The notes under the pieces were generated by a model. It was not told the origin of the DNA. It ran no database searches and was given only the letters and a program-made list of their open reading frames with translations. From assembly GCA_947074165.1 (NCBI GenBank), contig CAMTOT010000167.1, positions 1 to 6,627 of the forward strand: DNA of 6,627 bases, written 5' to 3'. The stretch is from an uncultured Bacteroidales bacterium (lineage in GTDB: Bacteria; Bacteroidota; Bacteroidia; Bacteroidales; JAUNSR01). This document shows, in pieces, positions 1 to 6,627 of the stretch; positions within the stretch are counted from its first letter, which is position 1, and each line of letters begins with the position of its first letter. Made by a program: the position numbers and the translations under genes.

Positions 1-426
1 GGAAACAAGAAGGCACAGAAACGGGAAGTTAGGTTGATCATTATCTGTGTCACTCTCCTTTATAAAATGTGCCAAGACATGAGCCTGTAGATGGTTTACA
101 TCTACGATAGGTATTTCAAGAGCAGAGGCAAAACCTTTTGCAAAAGAAGTACCAACAAGAAGTGATCCCATAAGCCCAGGACCTCTTGTAAACGCAATTG
201 CGCTTAATTCGTCTTTTGAGATACCGGCTCTTTTTAATGCTTCCGATACTACCGGAACTATATTTTGCTGATGACACCTCGATGCTAATTCAGGGACAAC
301 ACCTCCATAAGATTCATGCACAGCCTGACTTGATATTACATTAGAAAGCATAACGCCGTCGGCTATAACTGAAGCCGATGTATCATCACACGAAGATTCA
401 ATCCCTAATATTATTGTTTTTTCCAT
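1..426 (-). CDS. tsaD: TsaD, tRNA N6-adenosine threonylcarbamoyltransferase (N-terminal 142 residues, cut by window edge)
   Basis: TsaD transfers the threonylcarbamoyl group from threonylcarbamoyl-AMP (made by TsaC) onto A37 of tRNAs reading ANN codons, working in the cytosol with TsaB and TsaE. Translating the minus strand from the ATG at 424-426 gives an open frame to the window edge. It begins MEKTIILGIESSCDDTSASV, which contains the ASKHA-fold phosphate-binding signature GIESSCDDTS (residues 8-17). It continues with GGVVPELASRCHQ (41-53), the AFTRGPGLMGSLLVG loop (78-92) and NHLQAH (111-116). In that last motif, H112 and H116 are the expected metal-binding HxxxH pair. Family members are about 340 residues, so roughly 200 C-terminal residues lie outside the window. 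The ATG is the natural start because the conserved GIESS motif follows at residue 8. No Shine-Dalgarno is visible, only A/T-rich leader. The gene is divergent from tamB. Identification is secure; the truncation is a window artefact. Confidence 0.97.
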   Translation of the reverse strand, partial: MEKTIILGIESSCDDTSASVIADGVMLSNVISSQAVHESYGGVVPELASRCHQQNIVPVVSEALKRAGISKDELSAIAFTRGPGLMGSLLVGTSFAKGFASALEIPIVDVNHLQAHVLAHFIKESDTDNDQPNFPFLCLLVS

Positions 427-470
427 TTTAAAAAATAGCTTTTTTTCTTTATTTATCTGCACTATTGAAT

Positions 471-498
471 ATTGTCTGCAAATTTAATTATATTTTTG
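471..498 (+). promoter_or_regulatory. Probable tamB promoter (Bacteroidota-type -7 box)
   Basis: TATTTTTG at 491-498 matches the Bacteroidota -7 consensus TAnnTTTG and is followed by GTGGCAAC. ATTG at 471-474 is a possible -33 element, with a 16-nt gap that is shorter than usual. The predicted transcript start near 503-505 leaves only about 10 nt before the ATG at 514. It also lies downstream of the TTG at 472, which argues against that TTG being the start codon. Confidence 0.55.
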
Positions 499-505
499 TG
501 GCAAC
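479..505 (-). promoter_or_regulatory. Probable tsaD promoter (Bacteroidota-type -7 box)
   Basis: The minus strand reads TAAATTTG at 486-479, a full match to the Bacteroidota -7 consensus TAnnTTTG. A GTTG at 505-502 on the same strand could serve as the -33 element, but the 15-nt gap is shorter than the roughly 19 nt usually quoted, so only the -7 box is convincing. Transcription would begin near 473, giving a leader of about 47 nt before the tsaD ATG. The element lies inside the spacer of the opposing tamB promoter. Confidence 0.5.
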
Positions 506-513
506 TTTACGTT

Positions 514-3500
514 ATGCTAAGAATAATAAACTACATAAAACTATTTCTTATTTGGTCCGTATTTGGAACTATTGCCATTTACGGAATTCTTTATTTTATA
601 TTTGGTCTGCCTGCATTGCAAAGTTTCGTGAAGGATACGGCTAAAGAGGAGCTAAGCAAACTACTTGATACAAAGATCAATATAACCGACATAAAGATAG
701 AACCTTTTAATAAATTATCTTTACGCGGTGTCACTGTATATGACCAAAAGGATGACACTCTTTTATATGTTGACAACCTTGCCGCTCGATTTGATTTATC
801 GGCTGCGATAAACAAAAAAATCTCTATTAGCACAGTAATACTTTCTGGTTTTAATGCAAATATTAATAAAGCGGACAAAAACTCACCTGCTAATTATCAG
901 TTTATAGCTGATGCCTTTCAGTCAAATGATACTATAAAAAAAGAGCTTCCATTTGAAATTCAATTAAGAACTCTTTTGCTAAGACGCGGATCTATAAACT
1001 ATGATATTATTGGAGAACCACTAAAGGACTCTGTATTTGATAAGAATCACATACAAATTTCGAATATACAATCTACAATCTCACTAAAAACCCTTACAGC
1101 TGATTCTCTTAATATTCAAATAAAGAAGTTCGGATTCGAAGAAAAATCCGGCTTTAAATTGAATAAGGTATCACTACATATTGCTGCTAATAAATCAAAA
1201 GCCTCATTACGGGATTTTCAGATTGCCCTTCCTAATTCTAAAGTAGCTATAGACGATATGCAATTAGACTACTCGGACTTAAGCCAAAGTTCGGATTTTC
1301 TTAGTTCGGTCGGATTTGATATGTATATGAGCCATTCTTATATAAGCCCTGTTGACATTTCTGCATTTGAAAGCAGATTGAGAAATTTCCATCAAACTAT
1401 GGACATTAGTTTAAGGGCAAAAGGGACTTTCAAACAAATATCTATTCCCTACATAAACATGAGTTATGGAAATGATATTACATTAAGAGCTGATGCTACT
1501 CTTACCGGGGTAAAGTCAGCCAATGACGCATATATATTTGGTAAAATCGATCAGCTTGATGTCACTCCATATATTATAGAAAAAATAGCCCAAAACTATA
1601 TCTTGCCAGATAAAGATATCTCCTCTATAATAAATAATGCTGGTAATATTAGTTTTGATGGACAGATTTCAGGATTTATAAAAAACCTTGTAGCTTATGG
1701 CAATGTGCGCACTGACGTTGGGACTATCAGGGCTGATATTTTACTTGGAAATGACATAGACAAAAGACAGCTCAGCTACCAGGGGGCTCTTATTGCTACT
1801 GACTTCAATCTTGGCAAGCTTTTATCTTCTGAAAAAAACTTAGGTTCTGTATCTCTTGATTTAACTGTTGATGGCATATTAAATAAAAGTATAGCACCCA
1901 GAGGTAGTATAAAAGGGCGTATATATAATTTTGAGATTAAGAACTATCGTTATAATGAGCTTACTCTCGATGCAGCTTTCTATGGAAAGAGTATAAACGG
2001 GAAGTTAGAACTTAACGACCCTAACGCGAATCTAAATATTTCGGGCAAAGCAAAACTGGACAACAATAATAATCTTTTTGACCTTTCTGTAAATATTAAT
2101 AACATAAACCTATCAACAATAAATATAACACCCCATTTAAACAATCTGACATTTACAACCTCCGTTTCTGTCAATTTTGAAGGAAAGGACTTTTCGTCCG
2201 CTCATGGGATTATAGAGATTGATTCTTTGCTGTTAGCTAATGATGAAGAACGATTTTTTCTTGATAAAGTAACTGCTACATCAGACGCTGATAATTCACC
2301 AAAAACATTAAGAGTTAATTCTGAATTTATCAATGCACAAGTACACGGAGAATATAATTTCAAAAAATTATTGACAGAAATCAAAAGAAGCATATCCGGC
2401 AGTCTTCCTTTTTTGACAGATAATAGTACTTACCGAAAATCAGCTAAATCTGAAAATAGTTTTAATGATTTTGATTTTACAGTCAATATTTCTGACACTA
2501 AGGTTTTAAGCAGTGTACTTAAGCTACCTGCCACTCTACTTAAACCGGCTTCTTTAAATGGTTTCTATCGTGGCAACATACATAAATTTCAGGTGGAAGG
2601 CTCTCTCCCTGCCATTAATTATGGAAAATTCAGATTACGTGACGGCTCGATATATATATCTAAACCGGGCGAGAAGCTACAGGCAAGGATACAAACTCAA
2701 AAGCTTAATAAACATAACGAACCGCTTTCTTTAATTATAAATGCATCTGCATCAGATGGAATTGTTGACACAAGGCTTGACTGGAGTAACCTGGCACTGC
2801 AAACTTATAGCGGAAATATATCAACAAGTACCAGATTCACAAGAAGGGATGGAAAATATCCTATTTCTACAGAGATTGATATTATGCCTTCAATATTAAT
2901 ATTTAATGACTCTATATGGAAAGTCGAGCAATCTTCCGCAAAGATTGATTCAGGGAGAATATCAGTCAGGGATTTTGAAGTTCATCATAACCTACAACAC
3001 ATTAGAGTTGACGGCACATTCTCGGCAATGTCAAAAGATTCTCTTCTGCTTAATCTTAACGATGTAAACCTTGACTATATTTTTGAAATTTTGAATATTG
3101 ACAATGTGCAATTTGGTGGTCATGGTACAGGTGAGTTTTTGCTTACATATGACAACAAGATGCCTGTCATTAAAACAGATAGTCTGAAAGTAAAGGATTT
3201 TACTTATAAAGGAGTAGATATTGGTGATCTGAAAGTAAAAAGTCATTGGAATAATCCAGACAAAGCTGTTATGCTTGATGCTGTAGTAACTCAAAATGAA
3301 ATACCAGACACAAAGATTGACGGTGGTATATTCATTGGAAATGACTCTATTCATCTTGACTTTGACGCTAATCGCATTGATGTATCATTCATAAAGGAAT
3401 GGACTGACGATATACTAAAGGACCTGAAAGGTAAAGCCTCGGGCAATATTTCTTTGTATGGCAAATTCAGCGCTCTTAATGTTGTAGGAAAGCCATTTAT

Positions 3501-5034
3501 TGACAATGCGTCATTTGGTGTAGAATATACTAATACATATTACTCTTTTTCTGACTCTATAGAGTTTACGACAGAAGGTCTTTCTATAAAAAATATTGTT
3601 ATACTTGACCGTCATAGAAATCGGGCTTATGTAGATGCAGATTTAAAATACTCTCATTTTCGTAATTTTTCATACAATGTTGGATTTGCAATTCCTCAAA
3701 ACGGCACATTTCTTGCCTTTAATGTCAATGAGAAGATAAATCCTGTTTATTGGGGTACTATTTACGCTACCGGCTATGGAGCTATTTATGGAGATTCAAA
3801 ATCTGCCACTATAGATATTATCGCGAAGAATAAATCAAATTCTAAGTTCTTCTTCTCTTTGGGTGATAATATGACAGCGGGAGATTATCAATTTATCACA
3901 TTCAGGGACAAAAGCAGATTAAATACTGTTGATGAGTCAGTCTTCAATGATATGCATGCACTTCATAAAGAAACGACTATAGAAGATCCTTTCGATTTAA
4001 ATATTTTCATTCAGATGGAGGGTACGCCTGAAGCTCAGATAACACTAATTATGGACCCAAATACAGGTGACATGATACGTGGCACGGGAGCCGGCAATGT
4101 GAGACTCGAATACAATAAAGCTAATGATCTTAGATTATATGGTACTTATACTATAGAAAAAGGTAGTTATTACTTCAATCTTCAAGATGTTATTATGAGA
4201 GATTTCTCTATTAGCGAAGGAAGCACAATAGCTTTCAGAGGCGATCCTCTTGGTGCTGAACTTGGAATTGAGGCAATATATCAGGTTACGGCCAACCTTA
4301 CAGACCTTAGCGAGTCGATGTTTGCAGATTCAAAAGAGTTAAGCCGTCCTACTGTACCGGTACAGTGTGTTCTTAATATTGAAGGTGACCTGCGTCGTCC
4401 TGATTTAAGTTTCGATATTAATCTGCCTACCGTTAGTCAGGATATTGACAGACAGGTAAAGAGTATAATATGTACAGATGATATGTTAAACAGACAGATG
4501 ATATATCTTATGGTACTTAATAAATTTTATACTCCGGATTATGCCAATGCTGGACAACAATACAGATATAACGAGTTGGCCTCAGTTGCTTCATCTACAC
4601 TCTCTTCGCAACTCAACAACCTATTGGGACAGATTAGCGACAATTGGAATATAGGAACTAATATAAGAAGTGATAAAGGTGACTTTTCGGATGTTGAGGT
4701 AGAGCTTGCATTATCATCTCAGCTTCTTAACAACAGGCTTATCTTTAATGGTAATTTAGGATACCGTGATGATCAAACAAATAGTAATAACTCTTTCATT
4801 GGTGATTTTGATCTTGAATATCTTTTAAATCCTGCAGGCTCCTTCCGTTTGAAAGCCTACAACCATTATAATGACCGTAACTATTCAGTTAAATCAGCTT
4901 TGACGACCCAGGGTGTTGGTATAATGATGAAAAAAGAGTTTTCTACGTTGGGCGAACTATGGAGTATATTTAAAAGCAAGAATAAAAGAACAGAAGATAC
5001 ATATAAAACAGATACAACTACGCAGCGTAAATAA
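514..5034 (+). CDS. tamB: Translocation and assembly module protein TamB (DUF490 family), 1506 residues
   Basis: TamB-family proteins are anchored in the inner membrane, cross the periplasm as a long hydrophobic-grooved beta structure and support lipid transport and outer-membrane protein assembly. The outer-membrane partner is TamA, or TamL in Bacteroidota. Here residues 10-32 form one hydrophobic anchor (KLFLIWSVFGTIAIYGILYF region). An AsmA-like start follows (SLRGVTVYDQKDDTLLYVDN), then about 1000 residues of alternating beta-strand sequence. The conserved C-terminal DUF490 part has GTGAGNVRLEYN (from residue 1190), a GSTIAFRGDPLGAELGIEAIY segment (split in mid-1200s), VPVQCVLNIEGDLRRPDLSF and RQMIYLMVLNKFYTPDY (ending near 1343). 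A 30-residue polar tail follows the last strand, GVGIMMKKEF (1467-1476). Length suits Bacteroidota TamB. The ATG at 514 is preferred over an in-frame TTG at 472, which overlaps the promoter. The reading frame is intact. No partner gene (tamA/tamL) is in the window. Confidence 0.93.
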   Translation: MLRIINYIKLFLIWSVFGTIAIYGILYFIFGLPALQSFVKDTAKEELSKLLDTKINITDIKIEPFNKLSLRGVTVYDQKDDTLLYVDNLAARFDLSAAINKKISISTVILSGFNANINKADKNSPANYQFIADAFQSNDTIKKELPFEIQLRTLLLRRGSINYDIIGEPLKDSVFDKNHIQISNIQSTISLKTLTADSLNIQIKKFGFEEKSGFKLNKVSLHIAANKSKASLRDFQIALPNSKVAIDDMQLDYSDLSQSSDFLSSVGFDMYMSHSYISPVDISAFESRLRNFHQTMDISLRAKGTFKQISIPYINMSYGNDITLRADATLTGVKSANDAYIFGKIDQLDVTPYIIEKIAQNYILPDKDISSIINNAGNISFDGQISGFIKNLVAYGNVRTDVGTIRADILLGNDIDKRQLSYQGALIATDFNLGKLLSSEKNLGSVSLDLTVDGILNKSIAPRGSIKGRIYNFEIKNYRYNELTLDAAFYGKSINGKLELNDPNANLNISGKAKLDNNNNLFDLSVNINNINLSTINITPHLNNLTFTTSVSVNFEGKDFSSAHGIIEIDSLLLANDEERFFLDKVTATSDADNSPKTLRVNSEFINAQVHGEYNFKKLLTEIKRSISGSLPFLTDNSTYRKSAKSENSFNDFDFTVNISDTKVLSSVLKLPATLLKPASLNGFYRGNIHKFQVEGSLPAINYGKFRLRDGSIYISKPGEKLQARIQTQKLNKHNEPLSLIINASASDGIVDTRLDWSNLALQTYSGNISTSTRFTRRDGKYPISTEIDIMPSILIFNDSIWKVEQSSAKIDSGRISVRDFEVHHNLQHIRVDGTFSAMSKDSLLLNLNDVNLDYIFEILNIDNVQFGGHGTGEFLLTYDNKMPVIKTDSLKVKDFTYKGVDIGDLKVKSHWNNPDKAVMLDAVVTQNEIPDTKIDGGIFIGNDSIHLDFDANRIDVSFIKEWTDDILKDLKGKASGNISLYGKFSALNVVGKPFIDNASFGVEYTNTYYSFSDSIEFTTEGLSIKNIVILDRHRNRAYVDADLKYSHFRNFSYNVGFAIPQNGTFLAFNVNEKINPVYWGTIYATGYGAIYGDSKSATIDIIAKNKSNSKFFFSLGDNMTAGDYQFITFRDKSRLNTVDESVFNDMHALHKETTIEDPFDLNIFIQMEGTPEAQITLIMDPNTGDMIRGTGAGNVRLEYNKANDLRLYGTYTIEKGSYYFNLQDVIMRDFSISEGSTIAFRGDPLGAELGIEAIYQVTANLTDLSESMFADSKELSRPTVPVQCVLNIEGDLRRPDLSFDINLPTVSQDIDRQVKSIICTDDMLNRQMIYLMVLNKFYTPDYANAGQQYRYNELASVASSTLSSQLNNLLGQISDNWNIGTNIRSDKGDFSDVEVELALSSQLLNNRLIFNGNLGYRDDQTNSNNSFIGDFDLEYLLNPAGSFRLKAYNHYNDRNYSVKSALTTQGVGIMMKKEFSTLGELWSIFKSKNKRTEDTYKTDTTTQRK

Positions 5035-5045
5035 TGTTTATTATC

Positions 5046-5096
5046 AAACAAAAGCGGACTACTGGTGATTTTATCTCCCATTGTCCGCTTTTGTTT
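5046..5096. terminator. Bidirectional intrinsic terminator between converging genes
   Basis: AAACAAAAGCGGAC (5046-5059) is perfectly complementary to GTCCGCTTTTGTTT (5083-5096), a 14-bp stem around a 23-nt loop. The loop can fold further (TGG/CCA and GAT/ATC around TTT). The A-rich outer part of each arm gives a T-rich stretch after the GC core on both strands. The hairpin can therefore stop transcription from tamB (stop at 5034) and from the converging gene (stop at 5115). Confidence 0.9.
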
Positions 5097-5114
5097 TGTA
5101 TCAATACTTATTGA

Positions 5115-5792
5115 TTATTTCTTTATGCTCTTCTTCCACTCTTTAAATTCTTCAAAAGTAGCTCCTTTTTCTTTAGCGTAAATAGAACTCTCTACTACTT
5201 CACAGAAGCCTTTATTATCAGCAAATTCTTTTGACAGCATTATTGATATATCCGGTGGGAATCCCATTGCAAAAGTTGTTTTCTCAGAATTAAGATCATC
5301 GTCAGCAAATGCCAATAACGTAAGATTTCTTGAAGGTTTTGCGTTCATCCATACACAAAATTCCTGCATAACCTTTACATATTCCTGAATATCTCCTTCT
5401 ATAGGTTTTACAGAATCTTCATTAATATCTAAAACATCAAAATGATTATCATATTTGTTCTTTGCTCGCCACTTATCAAAAGAATCAAGATCTATAGATA
5501 TATTTAATTTTGAAAGCGCATCAGTGAATATCTCAGAGAATAAAGGTATAAGAACCATCTTCTTGGCCAACATAATGCTTAAATCCTCGTCATAACCCTC
5601 TATAAAAGTTTTAAGCTCTACTTTTCTTGCATAGGAATCTGCATCTGCAGACTCATCAGAAGCCTCATCACTCTCCTCTCTCTTTGGCTCGGTTTCTTCA
5701 GCCATAGCCATTATCAAAACACATGAATCCTCCGATACATTAGCCTCAAGCCACTTGATTGTATCATCAATTTTTATCAACTGCTTATTCAT
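5115..5792 (-). CDS. Uncharacterised 225-residue protein with two diverged copies of one domain
   Basis: I do not recognise this protein. It has no signal peptide or membrane segment and is likely cytosolic. Two halves align with each other. Residues 61-111 match 172-222 without a gap: TF, G, DLSIML versus DISIML, K, FxE, then F..W(R/K), about 13 identities of 51. Upstream, W14/A17/S20 match W148/A151/S154, and a hydrophobic strand ending AMAEE (29-33) matches AFADD (161-165). Each unit thus reads W-x2-A, beta strand with acidic end, G(Y/F)xxD(L/I)SIML(A/S)K, FxE(I/V), FxxW. Copy 1 carries an extra stretch of about 21 acidic residues (32-53, rich in E, S, D). A linker (112-144) joins the copies. 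The start at 5792 is the first ATG of the frame and is followed directly by the first helix-like segment. It is a single-gene unit converging on tamB and shares its terminator. Coding status is well supported by the internal homology; function is unknown. Confidence 0.85.
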   Translation of the reverse strand: MNKQLIKIDDTIKWLEANVSEDSCVLIMAMAEETEPKREESDEASDESADADSYARKVELKTFIEGYDEDLSIMLAKKMVLIPLFSEIFTDALSKLNISIDLDSFDKWRAKNKYDNHFDVLDINEDSVKPIEGDIQEYVKVMQEFCVWMNAKPSRNLTLLAFADDDLNSEKTTFAMGFPPDISIMLSKEFADNKGFCEVVESSIYAKEKGATFEEFKEWKKSIKK

Positions 5793-5861
5793 AATATTCT
5801 TTTATTAAGATTATCAACTTATAATTAGTTCAATAATTATTTATTACTATTATCCGTCTTT

Positions 5862-5891
5862 AGATAAATAGACAAAAATATTTATTTATCT
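5862..5891. repeat. Inverted repeat with 9-bp arms surrounding the -7 box
   Basis: AGATAAATA (5862-5870) is the exact reverse complement of TATTTATCT (5883-5891), with a 12-nt centre that holds the candidate -7 box. The placement would suit a repressor operator. The arms are AT-rich, so chance is a real alternative. Confidence 0.5.
5873..5880 (-). promoter_or_regulatory. Candidate -7 box for the two-domain protein gene
   Basis: The minus strand reads TATTTTTG here, a full TAnnTTTG match identical to the box upstream of tamB. Transcription would begin near 5867 and leave a leader of about 75 nt. No good -33 TTTG is visible upstream, and the AT-rich setting makes chance matches likelier. The box lies in the loop of the inverted repeat at 5862-5891. 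Confidence 0.45.
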
Positions 5892-5904
5892 TAAATCTAA
5901 GATA
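5887..5904. repeat. Inverted repeat TATCTTA-N4-TAAGATA upstream of the promoter
   Basis: TATCTTA (5887-5893) and TAAGATA (5898-5904) are perfect 7-bp arms around AATC. The left arm overlaps the right arm of the preceding inverted repeat, so the motif AGATA/TATCT occurs three times in alternating orientation within 43 bp. This could be a two-site operator just upstream of the -7 box; no regulator is identifiable from the sequence. Confidence 0.45.
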
Positions 5905-6040
5905 GGTAATAATTCCGAATAGAGATAAAGAGAATCATGTTTTTTTACCAAAGCAGAAGTCTACATAGGTATATAAAAAAGATAATAAGAAACTATTAGA
6001 GATATATTAATAACGCGATTAAGCATTTAATGATACACCC

Positions 6041-6054
6041 AATAAGATCTTATT
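6041..6054. repeat. Perfect 14-bp palindrome
   Basis: AATAAGATCTTATT equals its own reverse complement. It lies 38 bp beyond the stop of the lipoprotein gene on that gene's strand. As RNA it could form only a weak AT stem with a GATC loop and no T-tract follows, so a DNA-binding site is more plausible than a terminator. Confidence 0.5.
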
Positions 6055-6092
6055 ATCCTTCTAAATACTTTTAATTTAGCTATAAGCGCAGA

Positions 6093-6353
6093 CTATTTCT
6101 TTTTCTTATCGCTACTTTTCTGTGTTTTGCCTTGTTGAGCCGGATCAACTATTATTACAGCAGCCGTATCAGCTACAGAAACCATAACAGAGTCAGAGTC
6201 AACAGGGGTAACAGTCTCCTGTCCATACACAACTATCGCTGTATCAGGAGTTGTTAATGCATTGTCAGATTTCTTTTTTCCACCGCTACAAGATAGAAGA
6301 GCACAACTACTTGCTATCATAAATAATAACGCAACCTGTTTCATATCAAACAT
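6093..6353 (-). CDS. Small putative lipoprotein, 86 residues
   Basis: The N-terminus is a lipoprotein signal peptide: K5, a hydrophobic run VALLFMIASSCALL (7-20) and the lipobox LLSC with C22 as the lipidated residue. The mature part is about 65 residues, low in complexity, rich in T, V, D and S, with two similar stretches (DTAIVVYG and DTAAVIIVDP) and a lysine-rich end (KKKK). After the cysteine comes SGGKKK, which lacks the acidic residues of the Bacteroidota surface-export signal. The protein therefore probably stays on the periplasmic side of a membrane. An ATG at 6344 (giving MKQVALLF, 83 residues) is an equally good or better start, because MKx starts are typical of signal peptides. No Shine-Dalgarno is evident upstream of either. 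No domain is recognised and the function is unknown. It is oriented like the two-domain gene, but 300 bp separates them. Confidence 0.75.
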   Translation of the reverse strand: MFDMKQVALLFMIASSCALLSCSGGKKKSDNALTTPDTAIVVYGQETVTPVDSDSVMVSVADTAAVIIVDPAQQGKTQKSSDKKKK

Positions 6354-6627
6354 TTTTATTATTGTTATTTAAAAGAGATATTCGTATTGATATATTTAAT
6401 CTCTATGATTTACTGCCTTCTTAATTAAAGACCGGCTTTCAATAATAAATAACAATGCAGGAATTTATTTTGTTCTATAGTTTTCTCATTTTTAATAATA
6501 AACACTAAAAAAGTGAATGATACACGTTACATATATACTATAGTAATCTTTAAATTATACTGCATTGAATAAATGGCTCAGCGGATAAATTCGGTTGTTG
6601 GGATTAAATATTAGCCTTACCTTTAGT
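6354..6627. other. AT-rich non-coding right end
   Basis: I see no gene, RNA or terminator in this 274-bp stretch. It must hold the promoter of the lipoprotein gene, but no full TAnnTTTG match is present on the minus strand. The nearest is TATTATTG at 6447-6440, with one mismatch. Confidence 0.5.
6594..6625 (+). promoter_or_regulatory. Weak outward-facing promoter candidate at right edge
   Basis: GTTG (6594-6597), a 20-nt gap and TACCTTTA (6618-6625) resemble the Bacteroidota -33/-7 pattern, with one mismatch in the -7 box. If real, it would drive a plus-strand gene beyond the window, divergent from the lipoprotein gene. The downstream gene is not visible, so support is thin. Confidence 0.25.

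Larger units (their letters stand above)
5793..6092. other. AT-rich intergenic spacer without a gene
   Basis: This 300-bp stretch separates two minus-strand genes. It holds the candidate promoter and inverted repeats at 5862-5904 and the palindrome at 6041-6054. All reading frames are broken by stops; the longest ATG-started stretch I found is a 20-residue basic peptide at 5937-5999 (plus), which I do not accept as a gene. No clear terminator with a T-tract follows the lipoprotein gene, so read-through into the next gene cannot be excluded. Confidence 0.6.

Noticed and set aside
3031..3354. Minus-strand 107-codon open frame inside tamB, and similar shorter ones elsewhere in the gene.
   Set aside because: They lie fully within the well-supported tamB coding frame, have no recognisable motifs, and are explained as shadows of its codon composition.
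5937..5999. Plus-strand 20-residue basic peptide (MFFYQSRSLHRYIKKIIRNY) preceded by a purine-rich AAAGAG.
   Set aside because: It is very short, lies in AT-rich spacer, has no promoter-like element upstream, and Bacteroidota do not rely on such ribosome sites.
6506..6514. Short hairpin CACT-AAAAA-AGTG near 6503-6515.
   Set aside because: Arms of only 4 bp and no gene ending nearby; too weak to call a terminator or operator.
6029..6525. Direct repeat AATGATACAC at 6029-6038 and 6516-6525, flanking the lipoprotein gene.
   Set aside because: A 10-bp match over this distance in AT-rich DNA can occur by chance, and no transposase or insertion boundary accompanies it.
6555..6626. Minus-strand open frame entering from the right edge for 23 codons and ending in TAA.
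   Set aside because: The length is within chance expectation, the sequence shows no recognisable protein end, and a promoter-like element overlaps it on the other strand.

Overview
This 6.6 kb, AT-rich window looks like chromosomal DNA from a Bacteroidales-type bacterium (phylum Bacteroidota). Three things point there. The divergent pair tsaD / tamB and the TamB sequence style fit the phylum. Several upstream regions carry the TAnnTTTG (-7) element of Bacteroidota promoters. The genes lack clear Shine-Dalgarno sequences. I see no mobile element, CRISPR array, tRNA or rRNA.

Layout: positions 1-426 (minus) hold the first 142 codons of tsaD, the catalytic subunit of the tRNA t6A modification machinery; the gene runs off the left edge. 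An 87-bp gap with two back-to-back, interlocking promoter-like elements separates it from a very large tamB gene (514-5034, plus), which encodes an inner-membrane-anchored periplasmic protein for outer-membrane lipid transport and assembly. A strong symmetrical hairpin (5046-5096) ends tamB and, in the other direction, the converging gene at 5115-5792 (minus). That gene encodes an unrecognised 225-residue cytosolic-looking protein made of two diverged copies of one domain, the first copy interrupted by an acidic insert. An AT-rich 300-bp spacer (5793-6092) follows, holding a probable promoter and several inverted repeats. A small lipoprotein gene lies at 6093-6353 (minus). The last 274 bp show no gene; a weak promoter-like element points out of the right edge.

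Functionally these are separate transcription units: tRNA modification (tsaD), envelope biogenesis (tamB), an orphan two-domain protein and an orphan lipoprotein. Nothing here shows that they act as one system. The least explained items are the duplicated-domain protein and the inverted repeats around its promoter.
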